From: Timema cristinae
Taxonomy: Eukaryota; Arthropoda; Insecta; Phasmatodea; Timematidae
DNA length: 64,000 nt
Direction of reading: 5' to 3'
NCBI GenBank assembly: GCA_039000515.1
Contig: JBCFYV010000012.1
Span: 83,616,193-83,680,192 of the forward strand
Under the pieces are notes generated by a model. That model did no database searches. It was not told the DNA's origin and worked only from the letters and a program-made list of their open reading frames with translations. Within the stretch, counting starts at the first letter, position 1; every line of letters starts with the position of its first letter. A program made the translations under genes and the position numbers. Below, piece by piece: positions 9,400 through 22,036 of this stretch.

Positions 9400-11095
9400 G
9401 AGCGGTTACAAATAATAGTTATGTTTTAAATACACAATAAATGGAAGCTATGTTTGGTAAGTATATAACCATGAATGCACTCGGGTGTATCTTTAATTAA
9501 ATTAAATAGGATATGTATGAAAGTTGACACCTGAACGCGTTGAACCTTGACTATGTCAACTGTCCTAGGTTGTATACCTGTGTTCAGGTATTGTTTTATA
9601 ATATCTATAATTATTTTAAAGATACTTAAATCTATTTTTGGTTAAAGTAAATCTGTGGCTTCAACTGAAAATATGGCTGGGTTTTTGAATAAGTATGTTG
9701 TCCAAGTAATTGGTCTTGTGCTGAATTGATTAACTGCATATTTATAAACTCTTAAATAAACCCATAATTAATAACAGACTAGGCCGCATAAAGCTAGGTG
9801 CACGTTAGATGATTTGGCTTTTATTTTTGAGTCGGAGCTCACTTTACACTTTAGGCCAATTATATTTCCAATAATTTCCTATCGCCTTTCTAAACTAACC
9901 TTATTTATCCTGTTATGTACTCCAAAACCATAATACCATGCCCACTGTCCCTAATTATAAAACATAGTTTAACCACATGTTTCTGGTACAAGTATTGCAG
10001 TTTATTGCAATATATCTCTGGATTTCATTCCGCTGACGTTATCTTGCGGGGATTTAGACGACTGAATACATTCATACATAATTAAATAGACTAATATTAC
10101 ATTAACATAACGAATGCTATTTTGTTGAAAAATATAATTTTTTCAGCAAAGAAAGTGATTTTTTTTATATAGAAAGACTTTCCTTCCTCAACAGGTAGAA
10201 AAATCTCTGAAGGAAAAAAAAGGTATTTTGAATAGGATGGTGAAGGGGAAAGTAAGGGGGAAGTAGAGGAAAAAATAAAAAAATGGTGTAATAAAATGTT
10301 TTGTCTACACTCCTCTAAAAAAAACCGGCCCTCGCTTTTTGAAGTTCATCCCTCTCCTCTAAAGCGAGACGGATTTCAAGGACAAATGGTCGAGTGATAT
10401 TGTGTGTGTAAAGGGGAAGGGGGAAACGGGGGAGGGGGATATTTTGGGGTTTTATACTCCAAACCTTCTTTCCATTCAACTATTCTTTTAGCACCAGGTT
10501 CAAGACTCACTGCGATCATTTCACAGCTTTCAAGATAAACTTTTAATTTTATGGTAACATAAATGGAAATACTTTTTTTTTAATAGATTTTTAAAGCCAG
10601 TTTGAGAAGTTATGCTGCCCTCATTGTCATAAGTATCTCTGAGGGCCAGGGTGAATCTCCAATCAGTGTATCAACCTACCTGGCGTAAGTAAATATCATT
10701 ATATCTGTAGGAGCTAGGATAAAATGACAGAAGACCCACCAAACTGAAAGAATATCCCTAAGGGTCAGGTTAGAATTTCAGTCCTGGTGCAAAGCTTCAA
10801 CATCAAGGACGTATGTATCCCTGGCATCTGGGAAAGGGTGTGTTAGTCAATCAGTCTAGGAAGAAAGTGTCTAATAGGAACTATATCACTAGTTTTCACC
10901 AATGACAAGCAACGTGTGATAAAGAAAACATCTTGTGTATTGTGAGAGACACTATGAGCATCCCTACAAGATCGAGAAAGAGAGAGACAGTTGGAGTCCC
11001 GTTATTTCCCAGCCTGGGGCCCGTGCAAGACTTGACTTGAGGTCATCCACCTCTTAGCGGTCGCCACCAGATCTCGCCCGCAACCAGCCTTGGTC
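9400..11095. other. Long AT-rich interval, no gene seen
   Basis: No coding, RNA or mobile-element signature is recognised. A purine-rich patch lies near 10,190-10,300 and another near 10,410-10,445. Confidence 0.45.
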
Positions 11096-11225
11096 CAATG
11101 TGACAACCTGGGGATGCTACGTGAAAATGGAGCATTATCAACTTAATTTCACATCACGTTCAAATTTAGGTAAATTGTGACAACCTGGGGACTTCACGTG
11201 ACAAGGGAGCAAAATCACCTTGTTC
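11095..11225 (+). repeat. Approximately 70-bp direct duplication
   Basis: TGTGACAACCTGGGGA occurs at about 11,099 and again at about 11,177. Each is followed by a similar ACGTGA, GGAGCA and ATCA order, so the unit is present twice. Origin unknown. Confidence 0.6.
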
Positions 11226-11259
11226 TGACATCAGGTATAGGCCTAGGTATAGTAAATTG

Positions 11260-12630
11260 ATAGGCTTGACCTATGTATGAGATCTGTCATCTGTGATAAT
11301 AAGAGTCATCGCTAGGGAACGGAACTAACTCGTGTTCATGGATAATGTCTCTAAGGGGTGGGTGTTGCTATAAGCTTTGATGGGGGGTGTTGTTTGTAAA
11401 CTTTCAAGATAAACTTGAGTCTAGCAGGTGTGATTGAATACATCTTACGTGTTGCTATAATTGATGGCGAAAGAGCGTTCGGAGTCAACTACATTTGTTT
11501 TTTTACATACAGCTGATAGCCTATAGTGCCCATACATAAACGACCAACAAAACTCAATTATTTCCCAAATTTTGTCTTTAATCAACATTTATGTTTTAAG
11601 GATAGTCAATAAAATATAATTCAGTTATAAATTGAATATAATAAATATGATATAATTGAAAATAAATATATAGTAGGTACAATGCATACGACATTTATAA
11701 AATTTAGGGAGTAACGTATTATAATTCAATTAATAATATAAGAAAATGATTGGGAAGTCAAAGTAAACTAGACCTAAAAATTGTTAAATTTACATTATGA
11801 TTTAATACAGTTAAGAAGAACATTTAAGACACGTTAAAAATACAAATATCTAAGATAATACATCATTTTACACATTTACAACATTAGAGGCTAAAATCAA
11901 ATCAAATATCAAAACTACAATATACATTTTTGTTTGTTTGTTTGTTTGTTTGTTTTATATAGTCAATGTTGGATGATGCTAGGTCTTAATTTATGGCTGC
12001 TTTCACTGCACAATTTATTTCCTACTAGTTTCGATGCTCGCTGACATATTCAGGTCTAGTGAAATGATATATAATGATAAGTTCTTTACTAATAAAGTAA
12101 ATTTTTTTTTTCCAAAAAAAGTTTTTTCCTTTGCTAGCTCTGTAACCCCACCCCCAACCCCCACCCCCACCTATGGTACTCCTTCAGGTATGTTACCCTA
12201 GCTCTCCCTTCCCTCAGGAGTAGTCCTTGTGAAACCAAGAGCGATCAATCTATTCATGCTCTTGTTACAACGGATTTCCGATCATTCAAATATTTCCTAA
12301 CAAATAAATGTTGGTGTCTTTTTTTTTCCTTTTTTTTTTGTAGTAAAAAGGGTTTATACAATTTCCAAAAACCTGAAAGGAAAACAACTTCCCACCGAAA
12401 TACAAAATTTTACGAAAGGTTAGCTCTTTTTAACCCTTCAACTCTTCTTATACCCTTTTAACTCTTTCATTTCACTTCCTGTTTTGTCCTTCAGGTGAGC
12501 CCTCCAGGGCTACAGGAAACCACCTTAAGTCTCAACGTCGCTTCAGACACTAGCAAACCCAACGAGGTTATTCGTACTTGGCACCCCATATATGCATGGT
12601 CCTCTCCGAATCTCTGGTGCATCACCTCGC
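11260..12630. other. AT-rich interval with (TTTG)n
   Basis: A short (TTTG)n run lies at 11,931-11,954 and several homopolymers lie near 12,105-12,345. No gene is recognised. Confidence 0.45.
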
Positions 12631-12634
12631 ATGT

Positions 12635-12730
12635 GACACCGTGACTCAGCTAAAGGAGCGTCTGTCTTCTGATCTAACACTCCTTAGTTCAATTCTCTGC
12701 TAGGGCAGAGCTATGAGATTCTATCGATTC
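12635..12730 (+). mobile_element. tRNA-like SINE head fragment, SINE-C type
   Basis: GACTCAGCTAAAGGAGCGTC with TCTTCTGATCTAACACTCC and TTAGTTCAATTCTCTGC has the box A and box B spacing of the SINE-C head. The body is not visible. Confidence 0.45.
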
Positions 12731-13865
12731 CCTTTAGCTTGAATCTTAAAAAAACAGTAGAAAATATTGTTAGTTTGTATGACCTATAACTAAGAGATCT
12801 AGTTTGTTAGTTGCCTAGACAAACAATAAATATGTAATTTAATTATTAGAAATAGGAAATTATATTTGTCACACTTGGAATTCGAACCAGGGTCTCAGTA
12901 CTCTTGACCTGAAAAAAGTTATAGGTCTATTTAGCTAGTATTGCTATAATAAACTTAAATTTAGGATAAAGGATGAAGAAGATGATAAATACATCAATAC
13001 TATTTTGGATGTAAGGAAATTAAATATAATTAGTCTAAAAAAGCATTACCAATGACGAGTGTTAGAGCCACTGGTTTAGGAGGGTTAAACGCTAGCCTAC
13101 CCAGTTCAATCGACTCATGTTCAGTCTAGTCAAATCACACAAGTCAGGGGTTTCACATCAAATCAGTCGTTTACTTGACTAGACTAGGACAAATTAATAC
13201 ACTTATTTTATTCAGTGATTAGCTTTTTACGAGATGGATGTGGATGTAGTTACGTTTGTTATTCTTCGTAGGACTAACTGCACTTACTTATTTTATGGCA
13301 TTAAAAACTCTAAAGTTCATTGCTGCACTTACAGAAGTATACCACCTATTCCTATCTTGAGCTAGCTCTATCCAGAAAAATGAACAAACAGAAAATAAAA
13401 TTATGGGTACGTCCTATTTATTTAAGGAGACATACATTCGGTTCTTTCAACCATTTCCTGATTATAATTATTTACTACCAAAAATTTATTAATTTTGATG
13501 CTTTGATTATAATACATTGTTTATTTCACTAGGCTCTAAAACAAAAATAATAAGCGTTTCAACATTCATTATTACTTTGACCATAACTAAACACAAAATG
13601 TAGGGAAATAAACAAATTACGCATAAAGACTGACTGAAATTAAACAGGATGATTTGACTGGTTTGAATTATATTGGACGTGACATATTCAACAAGAAAGC
13701 ATCCAACGATTCTTCCTTTAAAACCATGTTGAGCCAGTCAGCTGACTATAGAAGCATCTGACGCGACTGGGCTTGACTGGACTTTATTGTCTTGGTGTAA
13801 AATTAGCCTAACACTGCCAGGGATCTTGTAGCTGTTTCAACTCCGCATTATGATGGGAATAGAGG
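12730..13865. other. No gene; one weak tRNA-like trace
   Basis: Near 12,870-12,960 a minus-strand box B-like GAATTCGAACCAGGGTC suggests a SINE head relic. The rest is unassigned AT-rich DNA. Confidence 0.4.
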
Positions 13866-14250
13866 GTACGCAAGAAAAGCCAAGTGTTTTTTGTAATTTT
13901 TATAGCAAAAAAAAATTTTTTTTGATCAGAATAAATAAAATATTGCTTCAGTACAAACATAGAGTTTAATTTTCTTTACATGGTGATATCAACAGTGTTC
14001 TTGAATATCTGTCATTTCATGAGCATAGAAATATTTGATGATAAACTTTTTAAATGAAGGAAAAAAGGTGTCATTAGATTCCAGAACACCTTTGACATAT
14101 ATTCAAGAAATGTTGGGGTCACCATGTGAAGAAAATTAATCTCTATGTTTATACTGAAGCAATATTTTATTTCTTTTGACAGAAAAAATGTTTTGCTACT
14201 AAAACTGCAAAAACACCTTTTTATGCCTCCCATACTTTCCCACCTTAAGG
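13866..14250. mobile_element. Palindromic MITE, copy 2
   Basis: It is related to the element at 2.4 kb. Matched arms include AATAAATAAAATATTGCTTC against GAAGCAATATTTTATTTCTT, and TTTAATTTTCTTTACATGGT against ACCATGTGAAGAAAATTAAT, around a loop of roughly 90 bp. The right end reads CCCACCTTAAGGG, like the termini of copy 1. More diverged than copy 1, with no coding capacity. Confidence 0.8.
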
Positions 14251-14259
14251 GAGCCACCT

Positions 14260-15465
14260 ATGGGAGCGTTGCACTTAGAGGCTTTGAAGATTTGCACGTC
14301 CCACGATATTAAATGAGTGATTTATTATTTCAAAATATGGTTCACGCCAAAGTGTAGGTAGGTACCCACATCAAGATTAAAAAACTTGTATTTTAAGTTT
14401 TGAATTAAAAAAAAAAGTGTGACAATTTGACATGTATTTTTAAAGAAAGTTTCAAGTGAAATATTTCAATTCTAAGAACAAAGGAGAAACATAGATATAG
14501 CCTTACACAAACTAACAAAGTCATATTTTAACAAGGTCACAACAGAGCATTATGAGATAATTTAGGATTGTTTTAGTGGTTTTGATGCTTCAGAACTATC
14601 ATTGTCACGAGAAAACACCCAGTCTGAGTTCATTTCCCGGTCGATTAACCGTGATATTAGTTACGTGACAACGCTTGAACCAGAAAACGTATTGAAGTGT
14701 GGTTTACTGTATTATTCATTTATCAGCGAAATCGGGATGAGTTTAGTAGGTTTTTTATTTTGAATTAATTATTTTCTTAGGTATAATGCAGAAAACCACA
14801 CCACATTGCGACGCCTGGTTCAAAGTGTAGTACCTACCTAATATAGGAGCCATCCGGGGTGTGGTATGGGCTCTTAAGCAGATCTTCCAGATCAATTCTA
14901 GGGATACGGCCAATCAAAGTCACACCTCTAATTACAATCTGTCAGTGGAACAACCGTTAAAGAGCCATCTCTGCGGGAGATGACGCTGTCTCTCTCATTC
15001 ACAAACACACGCTCCCACCCCCAAGTGTATGTGGATCATTGTCGTCCAAAAAAGAGGGGGGGGGGGGACAAGACTTCCTCCAAAGATTGATTAGTGCTCT
15101 GAAGTCCCTCTTATACGTGCAGAGCCCTCTGAAGAAAAAACACTTCTTGTCTTTGTGTGTTGGAGAGGCTGTTTTATTACGTTCACCAGGTGGTCCATGG
15201 CCTGCCATGGTAGAGAAGAAGAGGAAGGGGGCATCTTCCGCTTCTTTATTTTATTCTTTATTCATTATTAATTCGCGCAGCAACATCTTCTGCACGTGAG
15301 ATTTAAAGTCCAAGGTCACGACCAAGGTTATGTTACTGAACAGCTTTGGAATTACATTTTACAAAATTTCACTAAAAGATGGATTTTATTTCAAACTCGA
15401 TACGATATTTTATACATCCTTTTAGTGACAAAAAGGTCATATTACGCACTTACTTAAAATAGGAC
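14260..15465. other. No gene recognised
   Basis: AT-rich, with one G run at about 15,056-15,068. Overlapping open frames on both strands near 15,000-15,300 have no family resemblance and are treated as chance. Confidence 0.45.
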
Positions 15466-15470
15466 CACTC

Positions 15471-15472
<2 letters not shown>

Positions 15473-15519
<47 letters not shown>

Positions 15520-15807
15520 GCACCATGTCTTACTACCCGTTCGGGTTACATACACGCACTTACGCTAATGTGTAATAGTAGGGTGATTATGAGATGAATG
15601 GGAGGACCTACAGTTTAAAGTGGGATCCGAACCACGGTAGAGGCCTGGCATTCCACACATTCATAAGTTGTGATTAATACACGTCTTGTAAGAAGTGAAG
15701 GAATGGTTCGGCAATCAGATAAATCTGTGCTGGGGTCGATGGTTGAACCCCGGACCCCAGAACAAAAGTCCGAAACCTTACCCCTAGACCACCAGGTCAG
15801 CAGAATT
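15473..15807 (-). mobile_element. SINE-B, full-length copy
   Basis: Read on the minus strand, the head GGTGGTCTAGGGGTAAGG is box A-like and GGTCCGGGGTTCAACCATCG is box B-like. The body contains GGAATGCCAGGCCTCTACC and AAACTGTAGGTCCTCCCATT, followed by the shared tail and (TAA)n (15,473-15,519). A 6-bp ACTCTT repeat flanks it (15,467-15,472 and 15,808-15,813), a possible short target-site duplication. Same family as the insertion at 55,987. Confidence 0.88.
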
Positions 15808-15939
15808 ACTCTTAAAGAATAATTTGGTAACTACTAGCTGGGTCTTTGACTCATCGTGCATGTATTTTGCAAGGATAGTTTTCATTATGGCCTTTATAGT
15901 TTAGAAATGTAAGCTCGAAATCTCTAAAATCCGATATTT

Positions 15940-16190
15940 ACCCATCTCGGTGGCGTAGTTAGCTAACGCGCTAGTTTCGTCTTGAGCTAGACTGCCACCG
16001 ACGGGGAGATTGAGGTTCGAATCTCACTCGGGTGAACTGGGGTGGTGTTCCTAAATGGTTTTCCACTCTCCATCCACGCAAATGCGGGTTCACTTCCTCT
16101 AAATTCAACCTTCCCAATTCCTAACCCATTAGCGTAATTCGTACATTTGCGTCCAGCCCAAATGGGTAATAAGACGCGGTACTCAGTATT
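15940..16190 (+). mobile_element. SINE-A, full-length copy
   Basis: Very similar to the copy at 103-349. The head has GGTGGCGTAGTTAGCTAACG, box B is GAGGTTCGAATCTCAC, the body has TTTTCCACTCTCCATCCACG, and the tail has AATGGGTAATAAGACGCGG. It ends in TATTTATTTATTTA. A TATTTA at 15,939-15,944 may be one side of the target duplication. Confidence 0.9.
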
Positions 16191-16549
16191 TATTTATTTA
16201 TATAATCCGGGTCATCATCTATTATATCAGCTTGTGGATGTATAAGCTCTCATTTAACAAATGAAATATAAATTGGTTCAGTAGAATTATGGGAGTTATT
16301 TTCTAAAATTTTTTCTTCACTAACGAAAATTAGTAAACTTTAATATTATAATCCTTGAAATAAATGTGTTGTCGCTATCTGAAATATCAGCTTTCTCTTT
16401 AAATATGGTAGAAATTTGAAATTTTTCGAAAAATCCTTGGTGTATAAGTTTTAATTTAAAATAAGTGGGGAAAATTTAGTTCTGTACAAGTCCTAAGATC
16501 ATTGTCCAAAAGAATCAATTCACGTTTTGAATATGTAGTTAGTTGAATC

Positions 16550-16718
16550 ACACCCACTTCAGTGGCCAAATTGTATAAGGCATTATTCTCGTGTTAGACT
16601 GGACTGCTGTTGACGGGGAGATTGGGGTTTGGGTCCCGGTCAGGTCTACTGAAAGGTTTTTTTTCTTTCAAAAATTGTTTCCATTACTGTGTTGACTAGT
16701 AAGACGTGGTGGTTTAAA
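16550..16718 (+). mobile_element. SINE-A copy with internal deletion
   Basis: Head (CCCACTTCAGTGGCCAAATT), box B-like GGGGTTTGGGTCCCGG and the tail end TAGTAAGACGTGGTGG are present, but most of the body is missing between about 16,690 and 16,705. Confidence 0.7.
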
Positions 16719-16779
16719 ATAAAGGGTCAGCACCATCTACATAAACCTATCTAAAACGTCTCCCTGCCCGACCAAGCTA

Positions 16780-16980
16780 TTCGTATATTCGCACCAATAG
16801 ATTATGGATGAAGAGGGTAGCGTTTAAAGAAAATGTCCCCACATTTGTGTGAAGGGAAAGTTGGAGAATTATTTTGCAGAAAATCCAACTCAGTACAACC
16901 AGCCAGGATTTAAAGCCCGACTTCCACGTCATCCGGCCAGATTAGACGAGACTGACGCCTATATCAGCGTGCCCACATAT
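16780..16980 (-). mobile_element. SINE-A, diverged minus-strand copy
   Basis: The body complement (CCCACATTTGTGTGAAGGGA) and a head with box B complement (GGATTTAAAGCCCGACTTCC) are visible. The tail is eroded. Confidence 0.65.
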
Positions 16981-17029
16981 ACTAGTGTGTCTATTTTACA
17001 TCAATAGTAAAAAACAATGCACATGCCTT

Positions 17030-17215
17030 GATAGACACGTGAACTAAGCCTCAAGCTTGTATAAGTCTGGTTTGCCGGTGACAGGGACGAATCACGGCTG
17101 GGTGAATTGAGGGTGGTGTTTTGAAAAAAAAAATAGTTTCTCACGCTACCGCCTTTCAAATTTGAGAACATTTTCCATGAAATTATAGCTTCACTATCCC
17201 TGGCCAACACATGTA
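17030..17215 (+). mobile_element. SINE-A, diverged plus-strand copy
   Basis: The segments GACAGGGACGAATCACGGCT, GGGTGAATTGAGGGTGGTG and TAGTTTCTCACGCTACCGCC follow the SINE-A order. The 5' end and tail are unclear. Confidence 0.55.
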
Positions 17216-17847
17216 AACATTAGGATTACCTGCCCGGGCAACAAGACAGACACGTCGCACAAAAAAACAAAACATATGCGTATTTCAAAATTCGTCCAAC
17301 TGAGCCCGAAGGAGATATCTTTGATTGAACACTTGTGGTGGGTTGATCGCTGAAAAAATAAGTAAAAGTATTTCCCCACCCCTTTGAGGAATTTGTAGTA
17401 TTCCACTTTCTCCTCCCCCTCTTAGTTCCAAGACAGGACACCAAGTATTGACAGTTGACATCTGTGTCTCCTGCATGTTGAAAGTTGGGCTGCTCTAAGA
17501 TCGGAATCGCAGAGTATCGCGCTCCTTGACTATGACGGGCGAAGATACTATCTAATGATACAGGATGTGTATCTTTCCTGCGTGTTAGAAATAGTACTAC
17601 ATGTTATATTTTCAATTTGACAAAAATAATGATAGAAATATTCCACACGACATCCATTACCGTAAACTAAGATTTGTCTAAAATATCAATTACTCTCCGA
17701 ATTCTTCAAAAGAAATATAAAAAAAATATAAGGTGGTGGTCATGACACCAATTTTAGAATGGTACATAAAACACTCTAGGGCTGCTACAAGTGTTACTAA
17801 AACTACTTTCATTCATTCATACGTCCATCATCCGTGGCTGTCACCTT
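17216..17847. other. No gene recognised
   Basis: Four overlapping minus-strand frames of 63-72 codons lie between 17,001 and 17,476. None has a motif, and their overlap in different frames argues for chance. Confidence 0.45.
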
Positions 17848-17863
17848 TAATAGCATCAATACC

Positions 17864-18089
17864 CGCGTCGGTGGCTGCGTGGTCTAACGCGCTACTCTCG
17901 TGCTAGACTATACTGCAGAATACAGGGAAATCGGGGTTCGATACCTGTCGGGTGCACTGAGGGTGGTTTTCCCTAAATGATTTTTCACGCAAATGTGAGA
18001 TCACTTCATCTTAATTAAATCTTCCTAGTTGACAGGACATTAGTGTAATTGTTACATAGGTGTATAACCTGAATGGGCGCTAATAATAA
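17864..18089 (+). mobile_element. SINE-A copy with 16-bp target duplication
   Basis: Head CGCGTCGGTGGCTGCGTGG, GTCTAACGCGCTACTCTCGT, box B GGGGTTCGATACCTGTCG and body GGTGGTTTTCCCTAAATGAT are present. The tail is shortened (TATAACCTGAATGGGCGC) and ends in (TAA)n. The direct repeat TAATAGCATCAATACC lies at 17,848-17,863 and 18,090-18,105. The tRNA-like head starts directly after the first repeat, so the copy is full length at its 5' end. Confidence 0.92.
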
Positions 18090-18109
18090 TAATAGCATCA
18101 ATACCAATC

Positions 18110-20340
18110 AAACAATACTAATAATATAGTAAAAAGGTATTGATATTGACTGCAACATATGTGGGTTTTATTTCTCTCCACCCTTTAGGGAGAAAGTATT
18201 GTGATCGTAAAAAAAAATCGAACTCAAGATTTTGATAAATATCGACGTTTCATGACCCTCTGAAACCAGAAAAGTTGTTTTCACAATAATTTCTGTCTGT
18301 CCGTCTGTCTGTACCTTGGGCTAGATCCGAGATTATTTTACCAATTGGGCTAAAACTTGGTATCTGGGGTTTCCATAAGGTTCCCCAAATGGGTTTTTGG
18401 AATTAGATATCTGACCTTAAATCTGAGGGTAACAAGAGAAAAAAAATCGATTTTATCAAAATTAGCTCAAACAATGTTGATTAAATTTTATATCTAGACA
18501 CTGTTTATTATTATAAACAGAATTGCAACTCTAATTTTCTCATGAAAATGACTTTGAGCGTACTTTACATAAGGGAAATTTTCCAATTCTCATCATTTAA
18601 CCTCGAGTATTTGAGTATTTGGGATACGTAACTTATCAATTTAAAGTAATATTACTATTAAAGATAAAAATCTTTTATTTGAAAAATATTTTTATAAAAC
18701 CACTAATTTCTTAGTACAAGGAAATATAAATATTTTGTAATTCAGGTATGTGAAAATTAATTTAATTCTTATGGCCTTTGGTCGATAAAGATGTTTCTCT
18801 TTTTTCAATTTTTTTGTAACGTTGTTCCTGGTTCCTAATGCCATTGAGTAAGTAACAGTGTATGTCATTTCAGTTATGATTTTAGGTGTAGTGTTTCTAC
18901 AACAATGTATTGACTTATTATTTCGTTTCATAAATTCTACGAATTTTTAGTAAATGTTTATTTTAATAAAAATAAGTGGTACGGAACTCCACACGGACTT
19001 TCTCGCTCTATTGTTTGAAAATGGAGGTATTTACTCAAAACTCGTAATATATGTGAAACGAAATAATATACACTAGCAAACACAAGCATAAATTGCACTA
19101 TACTTATGTAAAAAAAAAATTTGAGTCTCGGTTTTAAATTTTATACTTTTGTTTTTAAAGAATTAATGTCCTCATTTGTATGTTTGGACCGATAAAAAAA
19201 AGATCATTGTTGGGTCCACAAGAGTCAACACATCGTATTAAAATTTCAACTTCCGGTTAAAATTTTTGACATTTTATTAGGTGTTGAAAATCTTCATGCC
19301 ATCACATTGGTATTAAATTCCTCATTTATAAATTTTGACCAATAAAAAATTTAAATATTGATTATTGAGTCTAAAATGGATATAGATCATTGTTGTACAA
19401 ACATTTATCCTAAGAGGTTTAAGTAAAAACAATAGAGACTTTTAGAGACATACTTATATTTAAATACTCTATGGCATTGAAGGATTATTGCGTTAAAATT
19501 TAAGTAGTATCTCTTTAAAGCCAAAGCTTACAAAATTATATTAATATATTTGCCAATATCTCAGAAACTATTGACTTTATATAAATATATTTCATATAAA
19601 AGCTTTTAATTTTTATTAGTACAACAATTTTGCAATGATAAACTATTTAGTATTCAAATAGTTGCAGAGATACGGAAGTTTCATCTTCTGTAAAGTACCC
19701 TAAAATTCGTTTTCATGGTAAAATGAAAATATTCAGTTTATTCATAATCTTAATCAACACATATATACGAATTTTAATCAAAATCGTTAGAGTCAATTTT
19801 GAGAAAATCTATTTTTTCTCTTTTCTCCCTTTCTTAAAACTACTCTTAATTTTAAGTTTAAACAGAAACACAGACAGACGTCATTGCAAAGACCACTTTT
19901 TTAAGGTTAGGGGGGGTCTTGAGACGTCGACATTCATCAACATTTCAAGTTAGATTTTCTTTTGCGATCCTAATACTTTTACCTTTTGTGCTAGAAAAGT
20001 TAAAAAATATATATATTTACTTATAGCTTGAAAGTTATTGGTTTTATAAAAATATGATTCTTATACAATATTTGTATTACAAAGAGACCTACATATTTGT
20101 AACGATAAGTAATTTCATATCTCAAATATTTTAGCAGATATTATAAAAAAAAGGCAATTTACGCATCAAACCGGAAGTTGCATACCTATTTTATAAGTTT
20201 TAGTAATATTTCAACTAGCAAGGTCAGTTACCGTGAACAAACCATCGCAAAGTGTTTTTTTTTTTGTTTGTTAGTTATTGCGTGACTTCTATCTTGTGTA
20301 ATCACGAGATTCACACATTTTCTTTTAGAATTTCCCCTTT
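18110..20340. other. AT-rich interval, possible diffuse dispersed repeat
   Basis: No gene. A CTGTCTGTCCGTCTGTCTGT run lies at about 18,294-18,313, and an 'ACAGACAGACG' stretch lies at about 19,870. Similar ACAGACAG-plus-ACCCACTTTTTT combinations recur near 36,720 and 41,700, which hints at an old dispersed family. Confidence 0.4.
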
Positions 20341-20690
20341 AAAGGCTCCTTGTATCTGAAGGGAAATTTTTCTCCACCAGTAAAACAATCCTCAATTATG
20401 ACTTTACTCATTCGAATGATGTAATATATATGTATCTAGCCATTAACTTCTATCTCAGAACTGCGATAATGCGAGTTAAAAGACTTTGATAGTGCGATAA
20501 TTTCCCATTTTCAAGATTATTTTCTAAATTTATAAAACTTAAATGCAAGGATTTTAATATAATGGAGGGCTTGACTCTATTTTAGCATGGACCATATTTT
20601 GAAATAAACTATTTCTTAACGTCTAGACGTATGCAATGTATCTAAGAGTTTCAGCAGATGACCCCTTTAAAACAAAGCCGCACCAAGCAA
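20340..20690. repeat. Old dispersed repeat, copy 1
   Basis: TCTAGCCATTAACTTCTATC followed about 190 bp later by TCTAGACGTATGCAATGTAT matches the order TCTAGCCATTGATTTTGAGC and TCTGGACGTATGCAATATGG at 37,600-37,840. A weaker copy may lie at 52,600-52,910. No coding signal. Confidence 0.4.
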
Positions 20691-21140
20691 GTCATGATAG
20701 GAGCTTCTTCCGTCATGAAAGTAATCATTACCTTGAAACCATCATATTTATAAGTCTAAGTGTGTATTTGAGGCTGACGTGAGCTCGGGCCGAGAATGGA
20801 ACTGAGCTAAGGTGCCGTTAGAGTCTATTTTAACACTTCAACGGTATCGGCGTCACTACCCCATTGCGCAGGAGTCGTTTGAAACATAACATATATTTAA
20901 TTTTTGAAAAACATAATGAAATGTAGTAAGGAAACAACTTATAAATGTAATAATAGAATTCAATGTAAGAAAGATTTTGAAATTTGGAGTTTAATATGAA
21001 GTCCAAAGATCAACTAGTATATAGGATATAAAAAACTCTGGATTGAGTAACAAATTAGAATGGATTGACAATTAGGGAACTTCACTATATTACCAACATA
21101 ATATGAAAGAGTTAGGAACATATTAAAATAATATAATTTA
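20691..21140. other. No gene recognised
   Basis: Apart from a slightly GC-richer patch near 20,770-20,880, nothing recognisable is present. Confidence 0.4.
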
Positions 21141-21152
21141 CACCCACACCCA

Positions 21153-21247
<95 letters not shown>
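21141..21247 (+). repeat. Compound (CA)n(AT)n microsatellite
   Basis: (CA)n with a few CCCACA interruptions at its start spans 21,141-21,217 and passes directly into (AT)n at 21,219-21,247. The 79-codon minus-strand frame across it is an artefact of the repeat. Confidence 0.97.
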
Positions 21248-21248
<1 letters not shown>

Positions 21249-21469
21249 CACATTTAAATAATATAATATAAACTTATGAGTTTAAGTCAAGTGTGAAGTT
21301 AAGGCAGAAAAAGACAGTTTAGATATAGGTTAGAACAATAGAAGTTTATAAATTAGCAAATATTGAGAAGGGAAGTAAGAATTTAGGTTGAATATAAATT
21401 GAAATAAATTGAATTATATTCTTATCTATTATTTGATTCCTTTGTACCTTGTTCCTTAAATGCTGGCAC

Positions 21470-21535
21470 ATTCCAGCCAAGGTTATAGACATGTTTCGGC
21501 GCTACATTGGCGCCATCATTAGGACTAAAGAAAAA
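21470..21535 (-). mobile_element. Possible Penelope-type retroelement end
   Basis: The segment GACATGTTTCGGCGCTACAT followed by TGGCGCCATCATTAGG reads on the minus strand as a short hairpin with CCTAATGATGGCGCC. Such GATGATGGCGC...GAAACATGTC sequences are, from memory, typical of the 3' end of Penelope-like elements. No reverse transcriptase or GIY-YIG frame was found beside it, so this is at most a stump. Confidence 0.35.
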
Positions 21536-22036
21536 GAGGTAGATCCACAATAAGTTAAGGTGCAAATTCAGTGTGAGATAATCAAACAAACTATTAATGC
21601 ATAGAAAAATATTAAATTAGGAAAAAAAAAGATAATTAAATATATTTCATGTTAACTTTAGCAGGATTTATGAGTTTTAGTGAAGAACATACTGCAGCAT
21701 CACTTGGACTCAAAATAAGGGTATATTTATATTGTGTACTTTAGTATTTACGATCCTTAAAAACTAACAGTAAAGAACAGTACGAATTGTTAAAGATCTC
21801 CCCAAACCAAAGTTTCAATTTTTTAGTGACAGTGAAAGCTACCTTGAGCGATTTCTTTTTGGAAAGGGAAATCGTCCAATGGGGGCACGGTGAGGGTTTC
21901 AAGAAGCCCTCGTGGAAGCCATTGAAAAAAACACTCGTGATAACGTCAGCAAACAAATTGGACGTGTGTTCAACTATCGATCAGTCAAAGATTTGGAGAT
22001 GAACTAGTCTCCCCAACTCAACTTCCATTCTTTATA

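Noticed and set aside
21014..21253. Minus-strand frame with a long Cys-Val run
   Set aside because: Translation of the (CA)n and (AT)n microsatellite.
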